A stretch of DNA of 64,000 bases from Gautieria morchelliformis (Eukaryota > Basidiomycota > Agaricomycetes > Gomphales > Gomphaceae). Below, in pieces: positions 55,414 through 64,000 of this stretch (its first letter is position 1; the number at the start of each line of letters is the position of its first letter). A program made the translations under genes and the position numbers. Location of the stretch: the NCBI GenBank assembly GCA_015179125.1, contig WHVA01000001.1, forward strand, positions 558,001 through 622,000, read 5' to 3'. The notes beneath the pieces were generated by a model. The model was given only the letters and a program-made list of their open reading frames with translations. It was not told the DNA's origin and did no database searches.

Positions 55414-55997
55414 ACTGGGTCTGTGGCTGGGTCATGGCGTGGCCTGTTTGAGGCTGCATGGGCGAACTTGAGCTGGAGCTGGGCTGCGCTCAGGTGCTCC
55501 TCAAGCTCTTTTATTTTGGTGCGCTTGGCTTCGAGCGCGTCGTCGCGGTCTTCGACCACGCGTTCCAAGTCCTTGACCTCCTTGAGGTCATGGATGTCCC
55601 TGAGGGGCTCCTCCCGCGCGTCACGCATGATGCCCCTCAGGAGCCATCCCCAGGCCACGTCGACGGCATCACCGATGTCTTCATCCCACAGTTTGACCTT
55701 GCGGGTGCCTGTCATGGCCAGTAGGTGCGCGGCGTAGTCTGGGCAGGTGGCGCAATTGTCCGGGTGAATGATTGCCAAAGTGTCTTCCCATCCTATGATC
55801 ATCCAGTTTTCTTGGTCGACTGGAGCTCGTAGGATGTCTGCGGCCCCCTGTCTCGGGGCCATTGCGCGCATTATGGACATTGATGGATCAACGTCCATCC
55901 CATCTTTGGGGGGCCTCATCTTCGTGGATAGATGATGGTGGTTTGCTTCCAAGAAGCGATGCGCCCTCAGAAAGATCCGAAGTGAAAATTTAACCAC
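55404..55997 (-). mobile_element. Extra open frame downstream of Gypsy pol
   Basis: 197 codons without known domain: QENWMIIGWEDTLAIIHPDN, CATCPDYAAHLLAMTGTRK, AWGWLLRGIMRDAREE, then a heptad-like charged segment (KEVKDLERVVEDRDDALEAK, KIKELEEHLSAAQ) that should form a coiled coil. No signal peptide or membrane segment. It lies downstream of the chromodomain part on the same strand and may be an accessory frame of the element or a captured host frame. Confidence 0.5.
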
Positions 55998-56040
55998 ACC
56001 GTGCCCGGCACGTCACGTGGTATGCACGTGACAGACACGT

Positions 56041-58186
56041 CTAGCAGCATCTGGGGAGGTCGCGTGGTTTGCTCACCCCCCGAAGTTCTAGATAGCGATC
56101 TAGGGCTTCAAGGTCCTTGCATGACGACATGGGTTCCCATGTCATGTTGCCTAGGGTCCAGCGGACCTGGAACTCCAGGTCCGTCGAGTTTATCCATCGG
56201 TGTGCGATATCTCGTTGATGAGCCACTCCTCATCTGTTGGGTGCATTGATGCTCCTGCACCCAACATCAAGCATAATATATCCAATTTGTTGTGTGCTTT
56301 CTCAATTTCTTCTCATTTTGTTCTTGTATCATGCATCCATTTCTCTGGTTATTTTCGAAATTTTCCACTCACTCCCTGTCTCTCCATTTCATCTTGTTAT
56401 TCCTACTTTCACAAGCGGCTGCACCCAGCGGAGTCTGAAATGACTTCGACGCGCAAGCCCTTGGGCGCTAAAGAGCCGGGTAGTAGTACATGCGCAGTGA
56501 AACAGTTTCCCCCTCTCTCAGTGACAACTAAATTCACTGAGAGAGGCAAGTAAATTAGTCTAGCATTCTTTCGATTTATTAACCTAGAAATCCTCTGTAG
56601 TGAATTGTTTTCTAGGTAGTGTATAATATATTTAAAGTGACAACTAAATTCACTGAGAGAGTGAATTGTTTTCTAGTCTATCCTTTTGAGCAAGAAGTTC
56701 ATACCTACTGCCTATAATTCCTGTCCTCTACATCATCATCATTTGCTCCAAAGTCATAAAATGACTTGGCCTCACGACGAGGGAATAACTTGTCATTGTT
56801 AGCCTCGTATTGTTGTACGAGGCTTGAATGAAATGCCGGTGATATGTGACGGCTTTTCAGCTCGTCGGGAAGCTCAAGGGTCACTGTCGAGGCGTCGTTA
56901 TGCACCTCGACGACACAGTATGGTCCGATGTACCGCAGAGCTAGTTTTCTGGCTCTTCCTTTCGGGAGAGTTAGGTTTTGGGTCGACAGGTAGATGCGGT
57001 CATTTGCCACGTACCTGTCGCTCACCATACGTTTCTTGTTTGCATGAAACGTTTGCATCACCCAATGCTCAATGATTGCATCGTGTGCCGCCAGCAGGTT
57101 CCATCTTGCCTGATGTGCGAACCGGGCTACCCTTTTGAACAGGGTGTCCACGGCTATGGGGAGATCTATCCGTGGCATATAGCCGTGGTTCAGCTCGAAG
57201 GGTGCGAACCCTGTGGTGGCACTGACGTTGCTGTTGAGGGTGACCTCAACCATCAGGCATTTCAATGCCCAATCCTTCTGATCATCTCTGACGACCGCAT
57301 GCAATATCTGTCCTATCGAGCGGTTTGCCTGGTCGGTCACTCCATCTGTTTGGGGATGGAAGGCAGTTGACATGAGGAGCTTAGTCCCCATGAGTCGCTG
57401 TAGTTCACGCCAAAGGATCGATGTGAACTTCAAGTCTCTATACGAGACAATGGAGTTGGGAACCCCATGGAGTCAAATGATCTCTTTCAGAAACAGCCAG
57501 GCTACTCCCTTGGCTGACACGCTCGTTGTTGTTAGGACGAGGTGGACATGCGATGTTAGTCGATCGATGACTACCATCAGGTAGTCACAGTCATTAGACT
57601 TGGGCAGGGGCCCCATGAAGTCGATGCCAATCGACTGCCATGGCCTATCCGGAATGGGTAAGCTGTGTAGTAGGCCTTTGGGCCGTTGTGGCGCGGTTTT
57701 CATCATCTGGCACTTCGTGCACGATGTGCAGAATGACTCAATGTCCGGGCTCATGCCCGGCCACCAATATGACCTTCGAATGTAATTCGAAGTCTTCAGA
57801 TGGCCGTAGTGACCGACTATCTGGTGTGCTCGATCGATGATGATTTTGACCAGCCTCCTTCCCCCCTGAAGAACAGAACGGGGGATGGCGATGACGTCTC
57901 TCTTGAGCTGATTCTTTGTCCAGATCAGCCTGTCCCAGATTCCGAATCTTGGGTGCGCGTCCGGGTGCTCCATGATCTTTGAGAACATGGCGTCCCTATG
58001 GTATGCGTCTCGTAAGACCTTGGACAGGTCTACGCGTTGTTCAATGATTCGGCACAGGGGCGCACCGTCGTTACCTGCGGCGATGACTCTGACATCATCG
58101 TCTTCGCATGATGTGGCGATGCTCGTGGGCTTTTGTGAGCCCTCGTTTAATGCGGCGGATTCCATTATCCTCGCCTCTGTCTTCGT
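56041..58186 (-). mobile_element. Gypsy (Ty3) chromovirus-like pol remnant
   Basis: Minus strand: H2C2 zinc finger (HQIVGHYGHLKTS, CTSCTKCQ), integrase core with GIDFMGPLPKS, DRLTSHVHL and the FHPQTDGVTDQANRSIGQ region, C-terminal ELNHGYMPRIDLP and LALRYIGPYCVVE, and, beyond a solo LTR, a chromodomain (RWTLGNMTWEPMSSCKDLEALDRYLE, 56041-56226). RT and protease are not present; the right end meets family F sequence. A broken fragment. Confidence 0.85.
56235..56732 (+). mobile_element. Solo LTR of Copia-2 family in Gypsy pol
   Basis: 498 bp matching the 5' LTR at 59757-60253 almost base for base, flanked by TCATC (56230-56234 and 56733-56737). It separates the chromodomain part from the integrase part. 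Confidence 0.95.
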
Positions 58187-59402
58187 TTTTAGGCATTAAT
58201 ATCGTGTATTAGTGAACACAGCGAATGCCCGAATACCTTGTGCGAATAAGTATGCCGTTCGACGAATAGGTGAACCAATAAATGTTCACAAGATAAGAGG
58301 GTTGCCCAAACGGAGCTCGCCCTATCTACAGTCATAGCGAAATAGTTCGCACCAATTACCATAGCCACGCCGCCAAACGCACGATCAACATCTTTGGACC
58401 GACTTGGCAGTCATCACTGGGTCTACCACCTCCTCTGCTTGACCCTCTTCCGATGGTGTTCTGTGTTCGCTCAGCTTTGCCCCCCACCTCGACCTCTCCT
58501 CCTCTAAGTCACCTCTGTTCGCCCTTTCTCGCATTTCACCGAACAACCATCCGCTGCTCGCATCATTCGCCAACAGGCACACCATCAAATCATGATCGAC
58601 ATCCCTACCTGGCATGATGGCTCGTCAGTAACTCCATCAGCTTCTCGATCCAACCTCCTTTTGGTGTTCATATGAGCAGGGTGCGTTCGCGGGACATCCT
58701 ACCCATAGGTTGTGCAGGATCAACCCAGTAGATGAAGAACCCGTGCAGGGCAGTGTATATGCGGGCTCCAAGACATGATTTCATACACAGGGGCCTTCGC
58801 CACCTTCCCTCTCCGTCGTTTCATGTTCTCCCTCTTCTCTCATTCTATTGTATGTTTATTCCATCTATGTTGTATCATGACTGCACACCCCTATCCAACC
58901 CTGACTCATGACGGCCTCTTTCCTATTCGCTGATACCTTACAAGCATTCGATATAAGTAGTTTACATTCGCATGTATATTCTCCAGTTCAATTATCATAC
59001 GTCGTTCATCTTGTGCAACTTCGACCTCGCTGTGGTCATCGTCTTAAGCCTTCTCTTGGAGATTTCCATCTTCGACTAGCAGAGGACTTAGGCGCCACTG
59101 GTGAGTTCTCATACTTCATCTTCATTACCTTAGCCTTCGAACCATTTTCTGTGCTGTTGGCGAAGGGATTGTCGAGACTTAGACAGCCCTTCCGTGAGAC
59201 CTTGCACGTCACATCATCAAGGGCCACAGGCTATTTCGCTACGACTGTAGATAGGGTGAGCCCCGTTCGGGCAACTCCCTTACCTTGTGAACATTCATTG
59301 GTTCACCTATTCGCCGAACGGCATACTTATTCACACAAGTTATTCGGGCATTCGCTGTGTTCACTAATACACGATATTAACGCCTAAAAACCAATCTTGA
59401 CA
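58187..59402 (+). mobile_element. Family F LTR copy F3 with an inverted head
   Basis: Bases from about 58540 to 59402 match F1 up to the terminal TTGACA. Bases 58187-58345 are the reverse complement of 59229-59389, making a stem of about 155 bp around the body. The arrangement probably reflects inversion or two copies joined head to head. Confidence 0.7.
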
Positions 59403-59479
59403 CATACATCTATCTTGTGCAAAACTTGACCTCACTGTGACTATCATCTTGAGCCCTCTTCTATAGACTAGTCCGACTC

Positions 59480-59722
59480 CACGGAGTCCCAGACTCCATT
59501 GTCTCTGATAGAGACTCGAAGTTCACGTCTATCTTCTGGCGTGAACTGCAGTGACTCATGGGGACTAAACTCCTCATGTTGACTGCCTTCCATCCCCAAA
59601 CGGATGGAGCGACTCAGTGTGCAAACCACTCGATTGGTCAGATACTACGTGCTGTAGTCAGAGACAACAAAAAGGACTGGGCAGTGAAATGCCCAATGAT
59701 CAAGGTCGCCCTATTAGATTGA
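59480..59722 (+). mobile_element. Gypsy integrase remnant
   Basis: The plus strand resembles the same integrase region as 57200-57450 on the minus strand ([15 protein letters not shown] and TAFHPQTDG). A short, broken, old fragment between F3 and Copia-2. Confidence 0.75.
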
Positions 59723-59756
59723 TGAATTATGTATCATACATATTCTGGAGTGTTTG

Positions 59757-60253
59757 TGTTGGGTGCATTGATGCTCCTGCACCAAAATCAAGCATAATAT
59801 ATCCAATTTGTTGTGTGCTTTCTCAATTTCTTCTCATTTTGTTCTTGTATCATGCATCCATTTCTCTGGTTATTTTCGAAATTTTCCACTCACTCCCTGT
59901 CTCTCCATTTCATCTTGTTATTCCTACTTTCACAAGCGGCTGCACCCAGCGGAGTCTGAAATGACTTCGACGCGCGAGCCCTTGGGCGCTAAAGAGCCGG
60001 GTAGTAGTACATGCGCAGTGAAACAGTTTCCCCCTCTCTCAGTGACAACTAAATTCACTGAGAGAGGCAAGTAAATTAGTCTAGCATTCTTTCGATTTAT
60101 TAACCTAGAAATCCTCTGTAGTGAATTGTTTTCTAGGTAGTGTATAATATATTTAAAGTGACAACTAAATTCACTGAGAGAGTGAATTGTTTTCTAGTCT
60201 ATTCTTTTGAGCAAGAAGTCCATTCCTACTGCCTATAATTCCTGTCCTCTACA
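59757..60253 (+). repeat. Copia-2 5' LTR
   Basis: 497 bp, TGTTGGGTGCATTG to CTGTCCTCTACA. Contains two copies of GTGACAACTAAATTCACTGA about 115 bp apart. Confidence 0.95.
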
Positions 60254-60258
60254 GGGTT

Positions 60259-63200
60259 ATGGGCCCCGGAGACACTTCTGAGAAGCTATTGGGTGTTGAG
60301 AAGCTTGCTACTGATGGAAGTAATTGGCCATTGTGGCGAGCCACTCTCATCAGCTATTTCGAGTCCAAAAATCTACTCAAGCATGTAGAAGGGAGAGTCA
60401 CTCGACCTCCTGATCCTCCAGTTATGCCCCCAGGCCATATTCTCACAGAAGCTGAGGAAACTCAGATGGATAAGGCTGAGGAGAAGCTGGAGAGATACCT
60501 TGCTAGAGAAGGACAAGCCAAGACCCAAATCATCGTCTCAGTGTCAGAGTCATTAGCCCTGATGCTACAGAAGCAGAAGACAGCAAAAGAGACTTGGGAT
60601 GCACTGGTCAATGAGATGACCAAAAAGCCCAAGATGGTCCTCACCAGCCTGCAGAGACAACTCCGCAGTATGAGATGTCCTGAGGATGGAGACTTGAGAG
60701 ATCATTTGGACAAGGCCCAAGACCTAAATGCTCGTCTTAATGAGATGGGAGCCAGAGTTTCCGAAGAAGAATTCATGGACATCATCCTTGCGTCACTTAC
60801 ACCATCCTATGAGGCAGTCATGAACGCCCTTACCACTTCGCTTGAAGAATGCGGGATGCCATTGGTCCCTGATAATATTATTAGGGTACTAAAGGCTCAG
60901 TATGACAGGAAGAAAACACTCCCGCAAGAAGAGCAGGTGTTTATTGGTTCATCTACTAGAAAGGACCAGAAGGGGCAGAAGGCGCATATATGCACCAACT
61001 GCAAAAAGCCTGGACATTCTATCGAAAATTGCTGGGCTAAAGGAGGTGGTAAAGAAAGTCAAGGACCACGTCAGAAGAAAAAAACCAAAGCCAAGAAGAA
61101 GAAGAAGGGTAACGCAAAAGCGAATGTTGCCGAAGAAGAGTCCTCTTCTGAGGAAAGTGGTGATGGGCATCTTGCCTTCACCAATTTTGACGAGTGCTCT
61201 AATTTCAATTTGAGCACATCCTCAGGAGTTATAGTTATACTCGACACCGGAACGACATCGCATATGACTCCTCACAAAAATTTATTGAGGAACTACTGTC
61301 AATTCTCACAGCCGAGGACTATCCGAGCAGCCAACAAAGGCACTTTTGATGCCTTCGGTTCAGGACTGCTTGTATTATCCAACAAGGTTGGAGATAAAAC
61401 AGTAGAAGTCACGTTGCAAGATACGTATTATGCTCCAAAAATTGCTGCTACCCTCGTCTCGATCGGTCGGTGCGATGATGCTGGCTACGACATTCGACTC
61501 GGTGGCCAGAAATGCACAATATCTAACGCTACTGGAAAGGTATTGATGCAAGCACCGAAGGTCAATGGTTTATATCGACTAGACCTCCAGTCACCAAGTG
61601 CTCAAGCCCATATGTGTTTGTCTGCCATGGAAATTCATCAAAAAATGGGGCACATCTCACAGAAGTCCCTACAACATCTATTAAATCATGGCATGATATT
61701 GGGCATTGAACTGAGCTCCACAGGCGATAGAATTGTCTGTGATGCGTGTATTCAGGCCAAGATTGCACGCAAACCTCTTCCTCGAGAACCCAGAGACCGA
61801 ACGTCAAAATTTGGTGACAGAATTTATTCTGATGTCTGGGGACCTGCAAGACACCTCACAATCGATAAGAAGTCATATTATGTCTCCTTTATCGATGACT
61901 ACTCAAGAGAATCGGTGATCTATCTCATGGCGAACAAATCAGAAGCATTCTCAAAGTACAAACTCTATGAGGCTTTAATGCTTCGACAGAGAAATGTGCA
62001 CATCAAGGCACTTGTTTCTGATCGAGGGGGCGAGTATACGAGCTCTGAATTCGAACAGCATCTAGCCAAACAAGGCACGAAGCATCAGTTGACGGTACAC
62101 GACACACCAGAGTCTAATGGTGTTGCCGAACGTCTGAACCGAACTCTCACTGAGAGAACTCGTGCCATGCTGTTAGAATCAGGCCTTCCTAAGATATTAT
62201 GGGGCTATGCGATACAGCATGCCAATTATCTTAGGAATAGGACACATACAAGAGCTCTACCGGATAAAACGCCCTACGAGATGATTCACCATGAAAAACC
62301 GAATCTCAAAGACATTCACGCGTGGGGAACTGAAATCTATGTTAAAGTCACTCAGGGAGATAAATTGGCAGCTCGTGCCAAGAGAGCTCGGTGGATAGGA
62401 ATTTCTGCGCAGAGCCATGGTCATTATGTTTATTGGCCTGACTCGCACAAAGTTTCTGTCGAGCGGAATATTGTGTTTGATTCAGAGATGAAGAAGGGAA
62501 AGGTCCCAATCATTTCTATTGAGGAATCCAAGTTACCTACGTCTAGAGAAGAGAAGAAGGCCATTCAGGCATCAATGCCTGTGCCCGGTCGCTTAGTCAG
62601 CGAAGAGGCAAAGATCGAAGAAATTGATGAAAATGCACCAGAGGAATATCTTGAAAAGCTGCAACCTATTCAGGGAGTTGATGACAGACCTAGAGAAGCC
62701 GAACCGATAAGGAGAAGCGAAAGGATCCGTCAACAACAAGTGCAGCCGGCCCCATCAGGTCCCGTAACAAGATCTCAAACCCAGAGACAAGCTGGCGCAC
62801 ATATGACTACGCTAGCTTACGAGGACGTTGAGGACCATAAAGAAGTTTTATTCGACCAAGAATTATCCTCCGAGATTGATGGCATCAGTAGCTATGAGTG
62901 TGCCATCAGTGCGTTTCTAACCGACGGTCAAAACAATAACAAGGCGCTGGATTTGAGTCAAATTGAACCTAGCAATGCAGACGAAGCTCTGAATAATCCT
63001 ATATGGAAGAAATCAATGGACAAAGAATATGAGGCCCTAATCGACAAGGGAGTGTGGGAACGAGCCAAACCACCTCCTGGAGCCAATATTGTCGGTAATA
63101 AATGGGTCTACCTTTGGAAGCGTAATCCAGAAGGGAAACCAATAATGCCTAAATCAAGAATGGTCGCCCAAGGCTTCACACAGAAGTTTGGAGTCGACTA

Positions 63201-64000
63201 TGATGAGACATATTCACCTGTTGCTCGGTTATCCTCCCTACGGATCATATGCGCCATTGCTGCTAGGAATGACTGGCCTATCCATCAAATGGACGTGGAC
63301 TATGCATACCTCAATGCTACACTACCTGAACCTATTTACATGAAGCAGCCGTATGGATATGAGTCTGGAGACAAAGACGAAGTGCTACTTTTGAAGAAAG
63401 CACTCTATGGCCTCAAACAATCTGGAAGGGAATGGTACAAACGTCTAAGTGGTGAATTCCACCAATTAGGATTCACTACGTCAGCCACAGATGGGGCTGT
63501 ATTTTATAGACGCGGCGGAAAGGGGCATGTGATCATTGCAACAGCTGTGGATGATCTCACCATCACAGCTGAGAATCAGTCAGTCCTGGACGAAGTCAAA
63601 CGAGATCTTGCTCAGGTCTTCAGTATGAAAGATCTAGGCGAGATTCATTGGCTATTGAATCTCAAAATCGAAAGAGACTGGCAGAAGAAAACTATTGCAA
63701 TTTCACAACCTGCATACATCGAGAAGATCATCAAGAAATTCAATCTCGAAGATGCAAAGACTTATGCTACGCCCCTTGATCCAGCTGTTAAATTATCAAA
63801 AGACCAGTGTCCTTCTACAGAAAGAGGCAAGAAAGCCATGTCGAAGTTTCCATACAGGCAAGCCATAGGATCACTGATGTGGGCAGCTGTAGCCACTCGA
63901 CCTGACATTGCATTTGCGGTGTCATTGCTTTCGCAATTCCTCGAAAATCCAGGTGGCACACATTGGAATGCAGTCAAACGTGTCTTCAAATATTTGAAAG
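60259..64000 (+). CDS. Copia-2 gag-pol polyprotein, 3' end outside the window
   Basis: The ATG at 60259 opens a single frame with no stop through 64000 (about 1247 codons). Gag with NWPLWRATLISYFESK, zinc knuckle CTNCKKPGHSIENC (about 60990-61032), Lys-rich linker, protease ILDTGTTSHMT (about 61237-61270), pre-integrase HQKMGHISQKSL with CDACIQAK, integrase SDVWGPAR, SDRGGEYTS and ESNGVAERLNRTL, then RT NKWVYLWKRNPEGKP, MDVDYAYLNATLP and AVDDLTITAE (YVDD box reads AVDD), and ATRPDIAFAVSLL before the edge. Ty1/Copia order; gag and pol are fused in one frame, unlike Copia-1. Confidence 0.95.
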   Translation, partial: MGPGDTSEKLLGVEKLATDGSNWPLWRATLISYFESKNLLKHVEGRVTRPPDPPVMPPGHILTEAEETQMDKAEEKLERYLAREGQAKTQIIVSVSESLALMLQKQKTAKETWDALVNEMTKKPKMVLTSLQRQLRSMRCPEDGDLRDHLDKAQDLNARLNEMGARVSEEEFMDIILASLTPSYEAVMNALTTSLEECGMPLVPDNIIRVLKAQYDRKKTLPQEEQVFIGSSTRKDQKGQKAHICTNCKKPGHSIENCWAKGGGKESQGPRQKKKTKAKKKKKGNAKANVAEEESSSEESGDGHLAFTNFDECSNFNLSTSSGVIVILDTGTTSHMTPHKNLLRNYCQFSQPRTIRAANKGTFDAFGSGLLVLSNKVGDKTVEVTLQDTYYAPKIAATLVSIGRCDDAGYDIRLGGQKCTISNATGKVLMQAPKVNGLYRLDLQSPSAQAHMCLSAMEIHQKMGHISQKSLQHLLNHGMILGIELSSTGDRIVCDACIQAKIARKPLPREPRDRTSKFGDRIYSDVWGPARHLTIDKKSYYVSFIDDYSRESVIYLMANKSEAFSKYKLYEALMLRQRNVHIKALVSDRGGEYTSSEFEQHLAKQGTKHQLTVHDTPESNGVAERLNRTLTERTRAMLLESGLPKILWGYAIQHANYLRNRTHTRALPDKTPYEMIHHEKPNLKDIHAWGTEIYVKVTQGDKLAARAKRARWIGISAQSHGHYVYWPDSHKVSVERNIVFDSEMKKGKVPIISIEESKLPTSREEKKAIQASMPVPGRLVSEEAKIEEIDENAPEEYLEKLQPIQGVDDRPREAEPIRRSERIRQQQVQPAPSGPVTRSQTQRQAGAHMTTLAYEDVEDHKEVLFDQELSSEIDGISSYECAISAFLTDGQNNNKALDLSQIEPSNADEALNNPIWKKSMDKEYEALIDKGVWERAKPPPGANIVGNKWVYLWKRNPEGKPIMPKSRMVAQGFTQKFGVDYDETYSPVARLSSLRIICAIAARNDWPIHQMDVDYAYLNATLPEPIYMKQPYGYESGDKDEVLLLKKALYGLKQSGREWYKRLSGEFHQLGFTTSATDGAVFYRRGGKGHVIIATAVDDLTITAENQSVLDEVKRDLAQVFSMKDLGEIHWLLNLKIERDWQKKTIAISQPAYIEKIIKKFNLEDAKTYATPLDPAVKLSKDQCPSTERGKKAMSKFPYRQAIGSLMWAAVATRPDIAFAVSLLSQFLENPGGTHWNAVKRVFKYLK

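Larger units (their letters stand above)
59757..64000 (+). mobile_element. Copia-2 LTR retrotransposon, runs off the right edge
   Basis: 5' LTR 59757-60253, candidate primer site GGTTATGGGCCCC directly after it, and a long gag-pol frame to the window end. It looks whole as far as visible. Three solo LTRs of the family lie at 15856, 46558 and 56235. Confidence 0.95.

Noticed and set aside
58187-59402. DNA transposon with 155-bp terminal inverted repeats
   Set aside because: Homology with F1 continues past the inverted repeat to TTGACA, and F1 and F2 lack the left repeat; an LTR with an inverted head fits better.

Overview
The window looks like transposon-packed accessory DNA from a filamentous basidiomycete fungus (Agaricomycetes-like). 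The signs are an F-box/LRR gene of the expanded mushroom type, host genes with many 52-65 bp introns, Tad1-like LINEs with RNase H, Copia and Gypsy elements, and a PIF1-type Helitron. Nothing suggests a prokaryote or an organelle. Most of the sequence is mobile DNA, and much of it is stacked element inside element. All assignments come from reading motifs by eye; no database was searched.

Layout. 1-5393: Helitron Rep/helicase, cut by the left edge, with one in-frame TGA and an unusual C-terminal protease-like domain. 7068-8321: F-box pseudogene. 8560-8757: fragment resembling coatomer delta. 8803-24623: one nested stack. A LINE copy (A) has a 625-bp inverted duplicate of its own 3' part at its left end and was later hit by a solo LTR (10174-10800), a second LINE (B, 11078-16901, itself hit by a solo LTR at 15856-16236) and a young Copia element (17555-23313) with apparently identical LTRs. 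Target-site duplications support each insertion.

25640-30136 is the least transposon-like and most unusual part: two tandem related minus-strand genes built from repeated exon-intron cassettes. The upstream gene (27569-30136) can be modelled as ten exons with one unbroken phase (574 aa). It includes three 186-bp exons with 129-bp introns at an exact 315-bp period. Its neighbour (25640-27401) holds a run of 61-65-bp exons separated by introns of exactly 63 bp.

31868-38777: an Arg/Ser-rich host gene split in phase by a near full-length LINE (D), with a 10-bp target duplication. 39180-40110: weak host-like exons. 41440-50367: Gypsy remnant, solo LTRs, and LINE E, which was hit by a large solo LTR that was in turn hit by a smaller one. 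50640-55035: a divergent LINE tail, a pyrimidine tract and unrecognised open frames. 55372-59722: Gypsy remnants (integrase, chromodomain, extra downstream frame) with a solo LTR inserted. 59757-64000: a Copia element that looks whole as far as it is visible and runs off the right edge.
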